The notes under the pieces are model-generated. The model did not search any database. It worked only from the letters and a program-made list of their open reading frames with translations, and had not been told where the DNA came from. 64,000 nt of DNA from Woeseiaceae bacterium. GTDB lineage: Bacteria; Pseudomonadota; Gammaproteobacteria; Steroidobacterales; Woeseiaceae. This document shows, piece by piece, positions 19,100 through 29,825 of this stretch (position 1 is the stretch's first letter; each line of letters begins with the position of its first letter). The position numbers and the translations under genes are program-made. The stretch covers positions 1 through 64,000 of the forward strand of contig JANQGQ010000001.1 in the NCBI GenBank assembly GCA_028277185.1. The letters are read 5' to 3'.

Positions 19100-19567
19100 T
19101 CAGGCCCGATGGTAGGGGTGACCGCTCTGCAGCGACCAGGCGCGATACAGCTGCTCTGCGCAGAGAATTCGCGCAAGACCGTGCGGCAGGGTCAGCGATG
19201 AGAGGCTCCACACGAAATCGGCCCGCTCGCGAAGCTCGGCCGTCACGCCGTCGGGGCCGCCGATCAGAAAGCAAAGATTGCGGCCGTCCCGCTGCCAGGC
19301 GGACAGTTTCGCCGCCAACGCGCTGCTGGACAGGCTCTTGCCCTGTTCATCGAGCAGCACGCGGAACTCATCGCTCGTGCGGGCAAGAAGCGACCGGGTT
19401 TCGGCTTCGCGCGCCCGCTTCGCGCCGTCGGCTTTGGCGCGTTTTGCCGTCGGCAAGCTGTCGACGCGAAATCGCCAGTCCGGGGGCAAGCGGGAAGCAT
19501 AGTGATCGACGGCCTCCCCGACCCACGCCGGCTGCCGATCGCCGACGGCCAGTATCCGCGTGTGCAC
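19100..19567 (-). CDS. rlmH: 23S rRNA (pseudouridine1915-N3)-methyltransferase
   Basis: From the GTG at 19567 the product is 155 aa, exactly the E. coli RlmH length. The start overlaps the rsfS stop by one base (TAGTG), which decides the start against the open frame running to 19693. The SPOUT knot motif LCFLIGGPDGV and the C-terminal SSLTLPHGLARILCAEQLYRAWSLQSGHPYHR are diagnostic. RlmH methylates Psi1915 in helix 69 of 23S rRNA on 70S ribosomes. Pairing with rsfS is conserved widely. Confidence 0.96.
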   Translation of the reverse strand: MHTRILAVGDRQPAWVGEAVDHYASRLPPDWRFRVDSLPTAKRAKADGAKRAREAETRSLLARTSDEFRVLLDEQGKSLSSSALAAKLSAWQRDGRNLCFLIGGPDGVTAELRERADFVWSLSSLTLPHGLARILCAEQLYRAWSLQSGHPYHRA

Positions 19568-19920
19568 TACTGTTCGGTGGCGGCGGCTTCGCCCGCCCGA
19601 CCGAGCGACCAGAGCTTCTCCAGATTGTAGAACTCGCGCACCTTGGGCAGCATGACGTGCACCAGCGCATCCCCGAGGTCGAGCAGCACCCACTCGCCGC
19701 TGTCCTCGCCCTCGACACCCGCCGGACGATGACCCGCCGCCTTGGCCTTTTCCGCCACGTTGTCGACGAGCGCCTGCACGTGACGGCTCGAGGTGCCGCT
19801 GGCGAGAATCATGTAGTCGGTGACGGTGGTCATTTCACGGACGTCGAGCCTGACGACGTCGAGGCCCTTGATGTCGTCCAGCGCATCAACCACCAGCTCG
19901 CTGAGTTGCTCACTGTTCAT
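19567..19920 (-). CDS. rsfS: Ribosomal silencing factor RsfS
   Basis: The 117-aa protein binds uL14 on the 50S subunit and blocks subunit joining in stationary phase. TVTDYMILASGTSSRHVQALVDNV, EGEDSGEWVLLDLGDALVHVM and REFYNLEKLW are the family hallmarks. It is linked to rlmH by a one-base stop/start overlap and follows nadD by 30 bases. Confidence 0.96.
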   Translation of the reverse strand: MNSEQLSELVVDALDDIKGLDVVRLDVREMTTVTDYMILASGTSSRHVQALVDNVAEKAKAAGHRPAGVEGEDSGEWVLLDLGDALVHVMLPKVREFYNLEKLWSLGRAGEAAATEQ

Positions 19921-19950
19921 AGGCGGAAAGCGTACTCCATCGTTGTGTAT

Positions 19951-20595
19951 TCATCGAGCTTCTTCCTGGTAGCAGCCGAATTCCCGCATCACTTCGATGA
20001 CCGGATCCGGGACCAGAAATCGGGGACTGCGGCCGATCCCGATCAATTCGCGAATGTCGGTAGACGCGATTTCGAGCTGCGTGACCGCGTGAATATGCAC
20101 CAGGCCAGCAGGCGCCCCGTGCAGCTTTTCCATCTTGTGCGTGCCGTACTCTGCAAGCAGCTGGCCGAGCGGACCGTAGTCGGGTGCACGCCAGCCGGGC
20201 CGATGCGCCACGACGATGTGGGCGAAGTCGAGAATCTCTCTCCAGCGATGCCAGCTCGGCAAGTTGATGAACGCGTCCATTCCCACTATCAGACCGAGGG
20301 GGTGCTGCGGAAATTCCCGGCGCAGCGCATCGAGGGTATCGACCGTATATGACGGACCGTCGCGGCGTAGCTCCCGGTCGTCGACGACGAAGCCGGGCTG
20401 CCCGGTCGTCGCGGCCGCAACCATTGCAAGCCGTTGCTCCGCGCTCGCGAACGTGCTGCCGCGATGCGGCGGATCTCCGCAGGGAATGAACCGCACTTCA
20501 TCGAACGCGAGGGCCTCGAGCATCTCGAAAGCGGTTCGCAGGTGACCATAGTGAATGGGGTCGAAAGTCCCGCCGAAAACGCCGATTGGCTTCAA
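19951..20595 (-). CDS. nadD: Nicotinate-nucleotide adenylyltransferase
   Basis: The 214-aa protein transfers AMP to nicotinate mononucleotide in NAD synthesis. The nucleotidyltransferase motif GGTFDPIHYGHL is at the N-terminus, FIPCGDPPHR follows, and the C-terminal IASTDIRELIGIG is the ISSTxIR-type motif. It stands in the usual holA-nadD-rsfS-rlmH order, 25 bases after holA. Confidence 0.96.
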   Translation of the reverse strand: MKPIGVFGGTFDPIHYGHLRTAFEMLEALAFDEVRFIPCGDPPHRGSTFASAEQRLAMVAAATTGQPGFVVDDRELRRDGPSYTVDTLDALRREFPQHPLGLIVGMDAFINLPSWHRWREILDFAHIVVAHRPGWRAPDYGPLGQLLAEYGTHKMEKLHGAPAGLVHIHAVTQLEIASTDIRELIGIGRSPRFLVPDPVIEVMREFGCYQEEAR

Positions 20596-20620
20596 ACCGC
20601 GCTGTCCCCGCAGAGCCGGC

Positions 20621-21646
20621 TCATGCGACTCGTCGCCCGGCAGAGCCGCCGGCCAGCTCGACGATCGCCGTCGACAACATCTGCCAGGGGTCGCCGGCCG
20701 CCTGGCCCTTGGCGCTGGCGTCGGCCCGGCCGAGCAGCTTCAGCAGGCGATAGGTTCCGGCAAGCGAGTGCCGCTGGAGTGCCGCCTTGACGAGCCCCTG
20801 GCGGTTGCGCCAGACGCCGAGTTTCTGCATCGCGGCCGACGGATTCCTGCTTCCTTCTGCCGACTCCCTGAGCCGGGCGAGGATGCGCGCTTCGCGAGTC
20901 AGAGCCCAGACGGCCAGCACGGGCTCCACACCCTCGATCCGGAGGCTCCGGAGCATCGAAACGGCCCGCGCGGCATCGCCGGCCAGCGCCGCATCGGCGA
21001 GTTTATAGACGTCGAACCGGCTGCTGTTCGCGACGGCGGCGGCGACCGCGTCACCGGTGACCGGTCCTGCGCCGAGTACCAGCCTGAGCTTCTGAATCTC
21101 CTGGCTGGCTGCAAGCAGGTTGCCTTCGACCCGATCGGCAAGCAGCGCGATCGCATCCCGGTCGGGCTCGAGATCGACGGCGCGCATCCGCGCGGCGATC
21201 CATCGTGGAAGATCGCGGCGTTCCACCGGCCAGATCGGCACGAACGTCCCGACTTTTTCGAGCGTCTTCGCCCATTTGGCATTCGCCGCAGAACGATCGA
21301 GCCTGGCGCCCGTAACGATCAGCAGGGTATCGGCGTGCAGCGTTTCGGCAAGCTCGACGAGCGCTGCCCCGCCATCGCGGCCCGGTTTCCCCGTCGGCAG
21401 CACGATCTCGACGATACGGCGCTCGGCGAACAGCGACAGGTTGGCGCTGGCGTCGCGCACGGCGGCCCAGTCGAAACCGGGGCCGGTCACGTGCAGATCT
21501 CTGGCAGTAAACCCCTGCCCGCGCGCGGCTGTGCGAATCGAGTCGAGCGCTTCGGCCACGAGCAGATGCTCGTCGCCGGTGACCAGGTAGCAGGGCGCGA
21601 GACCCTGCTCGAGGGCTGAGGAAAGCTGGTTTGCCTGGATCTTCAC
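20621..21646 (-). CDS. holA: DNA polymerase III subunit delta
   Basis: The 341-aa protein is the clamp-loader delta subunit, which opens the beta clamp. The N-terminal LAPCYLVTGDEHLLVAEALDSIR, the middle VEGNLLAASQEIQKL and RFDVYKLADAALAGDAARAVSML are typical. In many gammaproteobacteria leuS-lptE stand immediately upstream; here they are at 26.7-29.6 kb, and the Trm112-like gene is upstream instead. Confidence 0.94.
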   Translation of the reverse strand: MKIQANQLSSALEQGLAPCYLVTGDEHLLVAEALDSIRTAARGQGFTARDLHVTGPGFDWAAVRDASANLSLFAERRIVEIVLPTGKPGRDGGAALVELAETLHADTLLIVTGARLDRSAANAKWAKTLEKVGTFVPIWPVERRDLPRWIAARMRAVDLEPDRDAIALLADRVEGNLLAASQEIQKLRLVLGAGPVTGDAVAAAVANSSRFDVYKLADAALAGDAARAVSMLRSLRIEGVEPVLAVWALTREARILARLRESAEGSRNPSAAMQKLGVWRNRQGLVKAALQRHSLAGTYRLLKLLGRADASAKGQAAGDPWQMLSTAIVELAGGSAGRRVA

Positions 21647-21676
21647 GCAGCCTTCACGTCGGCGCCCGGCACGGCC

Positions 21677-21931
21677 TCAGGCACTCTGTTCCAGCTTGAT
21701 GGCCGCGGTCTCGAGCAACACCGGAATCCCGTCGTCGATCGGGTAACCGAGCTTGCCGTCGTCCGTGATCAGCGCTTCCGCAAGCGGCCCGGTGACGGGC
21801 TCCCCGCCGCGATTGCGCAGTTCGCCGCTTTCGATCGCCGCATTGAGCGCTTTGAGGGCATCGCGGCGCATCAGCGACAAGCCTTTGTGCGTAACCGGAC
21901 AGCGCAGTATGGGCAACAGATTCTTGTTCAT
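21677..21931 (-). CDS. Trm112/YcaR family protein
   Basis: The 84-aa protein begins LLPILRCPVTHKGLSL and ends with KLGYPIDDGIPVLLE, the two halves of the Trm112-like small domain. Bacterial members are thought to stabilise partner methyltransferases; only one cysteine of the zinc ribbon (in LRCP) is present, as in many proteobacterial forms. It lies between the unknown membrane protein gene and holA. Confidence 0.88.
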   Translation of the reverse strand: MNKNLLPILRCPVTHKGLSLMRRDALKALNAAIESGELRNRGGEPVTGPLAEALITDDGKLGYPIDDGIPVLLETAAIKLEQSA

Positions 21932-21974
21932 CGGGGGAAGGCTAGCACGACAGTCGCACGACCGAAAAGGGGTG

Positions 21975-23012
21975 TCAGCGCCGCGTCAGCCAGGCTTCGA
22001 GGTCGGGATTGCCCGCCTCGCGCACGGCGGAAAGCGCCGCATCGGTGGAAGCGGCGTGCGGACGGAACTCGGGATTGACGTGGCGACAGCGCAGCATGAG
22101 CTTGGCGGCGGCGCGATGTTCGCCCGCCGCAAGCAGCAGATCGAGGTACTCCTGGGCAAGTCGCAGCGCGGGATACGTATCGTCCCAGCGGAGCATTGCA
22201 TCGAGGAACCATGGCCACGCATCGCCGGGATACGCTTCGTCCTGGCGAATCCACGCCGTGACGTGTTGCAGCGCACCGTCGACGCTGCCGCGGCTCGCGA
22301 AGCCGTACGCATGGTTCAGCACGCCGTTACGCTTCCTGTCGAGTTCGCTGACGACTTTCCCGGGCTCGGGCCCGGCCGGGGTTTCGATGTCGATCTCCGC
22401 GAACAGATCATGAGGCCGGACCACGCCGCCGATGACTGCGAACAGCGCAAACAGCAAATACAAATCGACGAAGGCCGCAAGCCATCCCGGCAAGCCGTCT
22501 ATCCGGCTCAACAGCAGCGCGACGAGCAATACGGCAACCGGCGCCGCCCAGTAGCTCCTGCCCAGCTTCCCGATGACCCTGCCGATCGTCAGAGGGTTCA
22601 GGCTTTCCAGCGGCGACCTCGTCACGGCGAGAACGGCGAACGCGGCTGGCAGCAACGCGGCCAGCAGAACCCCGGCGACCAGCGAAGCGCCTCTGCCAAG
22701 CAGGTTTTCGACCAGACCCACGACGCTCACGGCGATGAACACGTGGACCGCGGCAAACAGGCTCCACGCGTTACCGATGAAGGAGAACTCCTCGATGCCG
22801 GGGGGCGCCGGGTCGACACCGCGGGCCCGCGCTTCGAGCAACAGCATCAGATAGCGAAGCACGGCCGGCGCGAGAACTATGATGAGCCAGATGCCCATCC
22901 AGCCGGCACTGTTCGCGAGAAGCCACAACAGGCACAGGACGATCAGGGTCACGGCCGGCGCCGGATGGCGCACGGGATACGTGAACTCCAGGACGAACTC
23001 GCGGAAGCTCAC
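21975..23012 (-). CDS. Membrane protein of unknown function with helical C-terminal domain
   Basis: The 345-aa protein has six or so hydrophobic segments in its first 200 residues ([93 protein letters not shown]). A soluble tail of about 120 residues looks TPR-like ([62 protein letters not shown]). The start overlaps the yidD stop (ATGA). I do not recognise the family. Its place between yidD and the Trm112-like gene within a translation/envelope run is the only context clue. Confidence 0.8.
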   Translation of the reverse strand: MSFREFVLEFTYPVRHPAPAVTLIVLCLLWLLANSAGWMGIWLIIVLAPAVLRYLMLLLEARARGVDPAPPGIEEFSFIGNAWSLFAAVHVFIAVSVVGLVENLLGRGASLVAGVLLAALLPAAFAVLAVTRSPLESLNPLTIGRVIGKLGRSYWAAPVAVLLVALLLSRIDGLPGWLAAFVDLYLLFALFAVIGGVVRPHDLFAEIDIETPAGPEPGKVVSELDRKRNGVLNHAYGFASRGSVDGALQHVTAWIRQDEAYPGDAWPWFLDAMLRWDDTYPALRLAQEYLDLLLAAGEHRAAAKLMLRCRHVNPEFRPHAASTDAALSAVREAGNPDLEAWLTRR

Positions 23013-23308
23013 GGCGCTTCGGGCTTTCCGGCCTCTCGGGGCGGCACGGGATCGTAGCCCGACCCGCCCCAGGGATGGCAGCGGCCGATACGCCTGAGCG
23101 TGAGCCAGCCGCCACGAAGAACGCCGTGGCGCTCGAACGCCTCGATGGCATACGCCGAGCAGGTCGGCTGGAAACGACAGTTACTGCCCAGCCACGGAGA
23201 GATGGCCAGTTGATACAGCCGAATCAGGCCGACGAAGGGCACGGCGGCGACGCGCGCGGCGCGGCCGCGAGTGCCGCTGGTATCCGTTTCAGGCGGCCTC
23301 GAGCGCAT
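23009..23308 (-). CDS. yidD: Membrane protein insertion efficiency factor YidD
   Basis: The 99-aa protein contains the full YidD core: [30 protein letters not shown] and [23 protein letters not shown]. YidD is a membrane-surface protein that aids YidC-dependent insertion. It is normally found between rnpA and yidC; here it is embedded in the cysS-sufE run, overlapping sufE by 20 bases and the next gene by 4. The N-terminal 20 residues are extra and poorly conserved, so a later start is possible. Confidence 0.9.
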   Translation of the reverse strand: MRSRPPETDTSGTRGRAARVAAVPFVGLIRLYQLAISPWLGSNCRFQPTCSAYAIEAFERHGVLRGGWLTLRRIGRCHPWGGSGYDPVPPREAGKPEAP

Positions 23309-23711
23309 CCGCCGCGAAACCCCGAATCGCTTTGAGCATCGACGCCAGGCCGTTGCTGCGAGTCGGGCTCAGGTGGCTTTCGAGGCCCAGAGCCGCAACG
23401 AAGTCCGGCGGCGTCGCAAGAATATCCGCCGGCCGGCGGCCGCTGTAGATGCGCAGCAGCAGCGCGATGAGTCCGGATACGATCGCGGCGTCGCTGATCG
23501 CGCGAAACGTCAGCCGCTCGCCGTCGGGCTCGACAACGAACCACACCTGCGACTGACAGCCCTTGATCTTGTTTGCCTCGATGCGGTCGGCCGCGGGCAG
23601 TTCCGGAAGCTGCCGGCCCATGTCGATCAGGTACTGATAGCGATCCATCCAGTCGTCGAAGAAGGCGAACTCCTCGATGACTTCCTGCTGTGCCTGTGCG
23701 ACTTCGTTCAT
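23289..23711 (-). CDS. sufE: SufE-family sulfur acceptor
   Basis: The 140-aa protein has the SufE active-site region [13 protein letters not shown] with the sulfur-accepting cysteine, and the N-terminal [16 protein letters not shown]. SufE takes sulfane sulfur from a SufS or CsdA desulfurase; none is in the window. The sufE start overlaps the cysS stop by one base (TAATG). The pairing with cysS is a link through cysteine, possibly accidental. Confidence 0.9.
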   Translation of the reverse strand: MNEVAQAQQEVIEEFAFFDDWMDRYQYLIDMGRQLPELPAADRIEANKIKGCQSQVWFVVEPDGERLTFRAISDAAIVSGLIALLLRIYSGRRPADILATPPDFVAALGLESHLSPTRSNGLASMLKAIRGFAADALEAA

Positions 23712-25090
23712 TACGCGCTCCTTCGCCAGCTCGTGCCTTCCGGCCCGTCCTCGATGACGATGCCCGCCGCGGCCAGCTCGTCGCGAATCGCGTCGGCGCG
23801 CGAGAAGTCCCGATCGGCGCGCGCGGCCTGCCGTTCTTCGAGCAGCGTTTCGATCGCCTCAGGCGAATAGCCGTCCGCACCGTCACCGGCAAACCAGGCG
23901 TCCGGATCTTCGCCGAGAAAACCCATGAGTTCGCCGGAAGCGTACATGACTGCGGCAAGGCGCTGTCGCTCGGCAGGATCTTTGGCTTTGTTGAGTTCGC
24001 GCGCCACGGCGAAGAACTCGGCCATCGCCTTCGGCGTGTTGAGATCGTCTTCGAGCGCCGCCACGAGTGTCGCGGGCGGCTCGGCCTTCTCGATGGCGGC
24101 TCGGGGAACGTCGATTCCTCTGACGGCACCGTAGAGCCGGTCGAGCATGCGCCGCGCCGCGTCGAGGGTTTCGTCGGACCAGTCGAGCGGTTGGCGGTAG
24201 TGCGCCGACAAGAGGGCGAGTCGGATCACCTCGCCGGGCACGGTCTCGATCAGATCGTGCACCAGCAGCACGTTGCCGAGCGACTTCGACATCTTCTCGT
24301 GATTGATGCTCAAGAAACCGTTGTGCAGCCAGTAGCGGGCAAACGGGGCCCCGCCGTGCGCGCAGGTCGACTGCGCCATTTCGTTTTCGTGGTGCGGAAA
24401 GACCAGGTCCTGACCGCCGGCGTGGATGTCGATCGTCTCGCCGAGATGCTTCCCGGCCATTGCCGAGCATTCGATGTGCCAGCCCGGCCGGCCGCGGCCC
24501 CAGGGTGAGTCCCAGCCCGGCAGCTCCGGCGTCGACGGCTTCCACAGCACGAAGTCGTGCGCGGCCTTCTTGTAGGGCGCCACCTCGACGCGGGATCCCG
24601 CGATCATCTCCCGGAGATTGCGCTTCGACAGTGCGCCGTAGTCGGGATGCGAGCCAACGTCGAAGAGCACGTGCCCCTCGGCCTCGTAGGCGCAGCCGTT
24701 ATCGATCAACGTCTCGATCATCGCGATCATTTCAGCGATGTGCTCGGTCGCCCGCGGCTCGACGCTCGGCGGTTCGACCCCGAGCACGCCCATGTCGGCG
24801 TTGTAGGCGTCGATGAACCGCGCGGTGATTTCGGCGATCGGCTTACCGGTCTCGATCGACGCCTGATTGATCTTGTCGTCGACGTCCGTGATGTTGCGCG
24901 CAAACGTGAGCGTGTAGCGGCGCCTGAGGACGCGCGCAAGAAGGTCGAACACGACGGCCGGCCGCGCGTTGCCGATGTGCGCGTAGTTGTACACGGTGGG
25001 GCCGCAGAGGTACATCGTGACCTCCCCCGGTTTCAGGGGCTCGAAGGGCACTTTCCGGCCCCGGCGCGTGTCGTGCAGGGTAATCGTCAT
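23711..25090 (-). CDS. cysS: Cysteinyl-tRNA synthetase
   Basis: The 459-aa protein is a class I synthetase with the HIGH-type motif [11 protein letters not shown], the KMSKS motif [10 protein letters not shown] and the zinc-ligand region with C29, WHIECSAM and [11 protein letters not shown]. It is the first gene of the minus-strand run reaching tldD. The region upstream (25091 onward) holds a weak TAGTAT -10-like element but mostly repeats. Confidence 0.97.
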   Translation of the reverse strand: MTITLHDTRRGRKVPFEPLKPGEVTMYLCGPTVYNYAHIGNARPAVVFDLLARVLRRRYTLTFARNITDVDDKINQASIETGKPIAEITARFIDAYNADMGVLGVEPPSVEPRATEHIAEMIAMIETLIDNGCAYEAEGHVLFDVGSHPDYGALSKRNLREMIAGSRVEVAPYKKAAHDFVLWKPSTPELPGWDSPWGRGRPGWHIECSAMAGKHLGETIDIHAGGQDLVFPHHENEMAQSTCAHGGAPFARYWLHNGFLSINHEKMSKSLGNVLLVHDLIETVPGEVIRLALLSAHYRQPLDWSDETLDAARRMLDRLYGAVRGIDVPRAAIEKAEPPATLVAALEDDLNTPKAMAEFFAVARELNKAKDPAERQRLAAVMYASGELMGFLGEDPDAWFAGDGADGYSPEAIETLLEERQAARADRDFSRADAIRDELAAAGIVIEDGPEGTSWRRSA

Positions 25091-25190
25091 CAGGTGTAGT
25101 GGGGAATCGCCGCGCGAAACAGGGAAATCATACTAGACAGAGGCGATCTTAAAATAGTTCGTGGCCGGGTGGTGGCGTTTGCTGCCTCGC

Positions 25191-25259
25191 ATGGCGGGGT
25201 TGCACGGTAAAAGGTGTCAGACTCCTTTTTGCTGGTGAACCGCCCCCAACCCCGCCATA
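25191..25259. repeat. REP-like GGTGTCAGACTCC element within a 12-bp inverted repeat
   Basis: ATGGCGGGGTTG (25191-25202) and CAACCCCGCCAT (25248-25259) are perfect complements. Between them lies AAAAGGTGTCAGACTCCTTT, the same core found at 29698-29821, 45214-45259 and 47232-47300. Here only one copy of the core is present, so this is the single-arm form of the family. Confidence 0.75.
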
Positions 25260-25445
25260 CTATCCTCGGCGGTGGCCGACACACGTCCCGCCGCGCGATT
25301 GACCTGAAGAATAGACATTGTCTTTACGTCGGCATCGCTGACGGTGCGTCACTGCGTGGATGCCGTTCCGGACTGAGCGATCTTGAGGCAGCACCGATTC
25401 CGGAAAATGGCGCCATCGAACGGCCGCGGGACTAAACGACGCGCC

Positions 25446-25530
25446 GCGACTGGTGGCTGGGTGCCCTCTGCCGGAAATAAAGCGGACCGCAGGCAGCCAT
25501 TCCGGCAGAGGGCACCCAGCCGCCGGTCGC
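25446..25530. repeat. 31-bp-arm hairpin overlapping dispersed repeat copy B
   Basis: The arms 25446-25476 and 25500-25530 are complementary over 31 bases, with only two transition differences that would still pair as G-U in RNA. The loop is 23 bases. The right arm contains the first bases of the 120-bp dispersed repeat, and the left arm is a reversed copy of them. This could be a folded-back miniature element or the stem of a structured transcript. Confidence 0.8.
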
Positions 25531-25614
25531 TCCATGAGCGTGCGCAAGGCCCAACGCCGAGAGACTCAACGCACAGACAATACAAAAGCCGGGCTTCCGC
25601 GGAGCATTGCCGGA
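25495..25614. repeat. 120-bp dispersed repeat, copy B
   Basis: This matches 76-195 along its length with a small compensating indel in the middle. Most conserved are the first 20 bases and the block around GAGACTCAACGCACAGA and AAGCCGGGCTTCCGCGGAGC. It ends within the hisI promoter, so the element or its remnant contributes the -35 region of hisI. Confidence 0.75.
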
Positions 25615-25635
25615 GCGGGCGGCGCCCTGTATTCT
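25607..25635 (+). promoter_or_regulatory. Sigma-70-like promoter of hisI
   Basis: TTGCCG (25607-25612) and TATTCT (25630-25635) are spaced by 17 bases and lie 38 bases before the hisI ATG at 25673. The -35 hexamer falls in the end of the dispersed repeat. Confidence 0.5.
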
Positions 25636-25672
25636 GCCTCGCCCGCGATTCGAGCAGCCCACAAAAGATATT

Positions 25673-26182
25673 ATGACCGACACCACTGCCCAGTCTCCGG
25701 TTCAGTTCAAGGCACGGCAATCGATCGAACAGGTCGAGGAAGGCCATGATCTCGCACCGAAATTCGACGATCGGGGCCTGATCACGGTCGTTACCACGGA
25801 CGCCGACTCAGGCGAACTCCTCATGCAGGGCTACATGAACGCCGAGGCGCTGTCCCGCACGATCACGACCGGGGAAGCGCACTACTTCAGCCGCAGCCGG
25901 CAGGTGCTGTGGCACAAGGGCGCGACGAGCGGCTTCGTGCAGCGTGTCCGTGAGCTGCTGATCGACGACGACCAGGATTGCATCTGGCTGCGCGTGGACG
26001 TCGAGGGCGGCGCAAGCTGCCACGTCGGCTATCGCAGCTGCTTCTACCGGCGGGTGCCGACGGGCAGCGAGTTCACCGCCGCCGCGCCGGAAGGCGACGT
26101 CGAACTGGTGTTTACCGACAAGGAAAAGGTTTTCGACCCGGAAGACGTCTACGGCGACGCGCCGAACCCGACGCAGCTCTAG
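25673..26182 (+). CDS. hisI: Phosphoribosyl-AMP cyclohydrolase
   Basis: The 169-aa protein opens the adenine ring of phosphoribosyl-AMP in histidine synthesis. [44 protein letters not shown] is the signature region, with DCIWLRVD and the zinc-ligand cysteines in [15 protein letters not shown]. It is a stand-alone HisI, without the HisE domain that is fused in E. coli, and no other his genes are nearby. The start at 25673 gives the normal domain boundary. Its end overlaps the convergent zincin gene by 4 bases. Confidence 0.93.
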   Translation: MTDTTAQSPVQFKARQSIEQVEEGHDLAPKFDDRGLITVVTTDADSGELLMQGYMNAEALSRTITTGEAHYFSRSRQVLWHKGATSGFVQRVRELLIDDDQDCIWLRVDVEGGASCHVGYRSCFYRRVPTGSEFTAAAPEGDVELVFTDKEKVFDPEDVYGDAPNPTQL

Positions 26183-26694
26183 CGCGTCTTCCCTACGGGC
26201 TCTCTGAACTCCCGCCTGCCGTTCGTCACGGCGCCGCTGGCGTCGAGCAGATCGTGCTGCCGCAGCCAGCGCCGCGCATCGTCGGCATCGTTTTCGAACC
26301 AGGCCTGCGTGCTCCCCAGACGAAAGCTGTAACCCCACGCATCCATGTCGCGCATCAGACGCTTCCGGCCGACGCCGGGCAACTCGTCGGCCAGCAGTAG
26401 CTGCAGATAGCAAACGGCGGCCTCCTCCAAATCGTCGCCGCCGGCGTCGCGCTCGAGGCGCGAGCGCCGCTCCGGGTCCATGCAGATAACGTGACATGCC
26501 TCGTGCAGAACGGAATGGACCGGCGTATCGCCGCGCGCGTACACCTTGCAGCCGGACACGCCGGCCTCGGGTTCGCCCCAGTAGCTCGCGGGTATCGGCG
26601 CTTTATCCGGAACCGTCACGAGGTCGAGACCGTAGCGTCCCAACAGCGTTTCGAGCGGTTTCGCCGTCGTTACTGCGACGGTCAGCACACTCAT
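26179..26694 (-). CDS. Predicted zincin-like protein (HEXXH)
   Basis: The 171-aa protein has HEACH at residues 64-68 within [12 protein letters not shown] and acidic residues E90/E91 in [13 protein letters not shown], about 22 residues later. This spacing fits a gluzincin-like metal site. No signal peptide is visible. It follows lptE by 3 bases, at the end of the miaB-to-lptE run. I do not recognise a named family; the protease idea rests on the motif alone, and the protein may only bind metal. Confidence 0.75.
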   Translation of the reverse strand: MSVLTVAVTTAKPLETLLGRYGLDLVTVPDKAPIPASYWGEPEAGVSGCKVYARGDTPVHSVLHEACHVICMDPERRSRLERDAGGDDLEEAAVCYLQLLLADELPGVGRKRLMRDMDAWGYSFRLGSTQAWFENDADDARRWLRQHDLLDASGAVTNGRREFREPVGKTR

Positions 26695-26697
26695 GGG

Positions 26698-29636
<2,939 letters not shown>

Positions 29637-29697
29637 TTACGGGTGCTTAGAGAGTCGGAAAGGGCGCAAGCCTACCCGAAGCTGCCCCCCGGCGCAG

Positions 29698-29821
29698 CCA
29701 AAAAGGTGTCCGGCTAAAAAAAGGTGTCAGACTCCTTTTCGCTATGAAGGTGTTGCGGACGTGTAGCCAGGTCGCAGCGAAAAGGAGTCTGACACCTTTT
29801 TTTAGCCGGACACCTTTTTGG
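29698..29821. repeat. Perfect 46-bp inverted repeat with REP-like core
   Basis: The arms 29698-29743 and 29776-29821 are exact reverse complements over 46 bases around a 32-base loop. Each arm carries two related cores, AAAAAGGTGTCCGG and AAAGGTGTCAGACTCC. It fills the gap between the lnt stop (29826) and the leuS start and should form a very stable hairpin, likely to affect transcription or RNA stability between the two co-oriented genes. Confidence 0.92.
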
Positions 29822-29825
29822 TAGC

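Larger units (their letters stand above)
25091..25672. other. Non-coding spacer between cysS and hisI
   Basis: This 582-base spacer separates two divergent genes. In order it holds the cysS upstream region, a REP-like element inside a 12-bp inverted repeat (25191-25259), about 185 bases without recognisable features, a long hairpin (25446-25530), copy B of the dispersed repeat (25495-25614) and the hisI promoter. I see no convincing reading frame in it. Confidence 0.7.
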
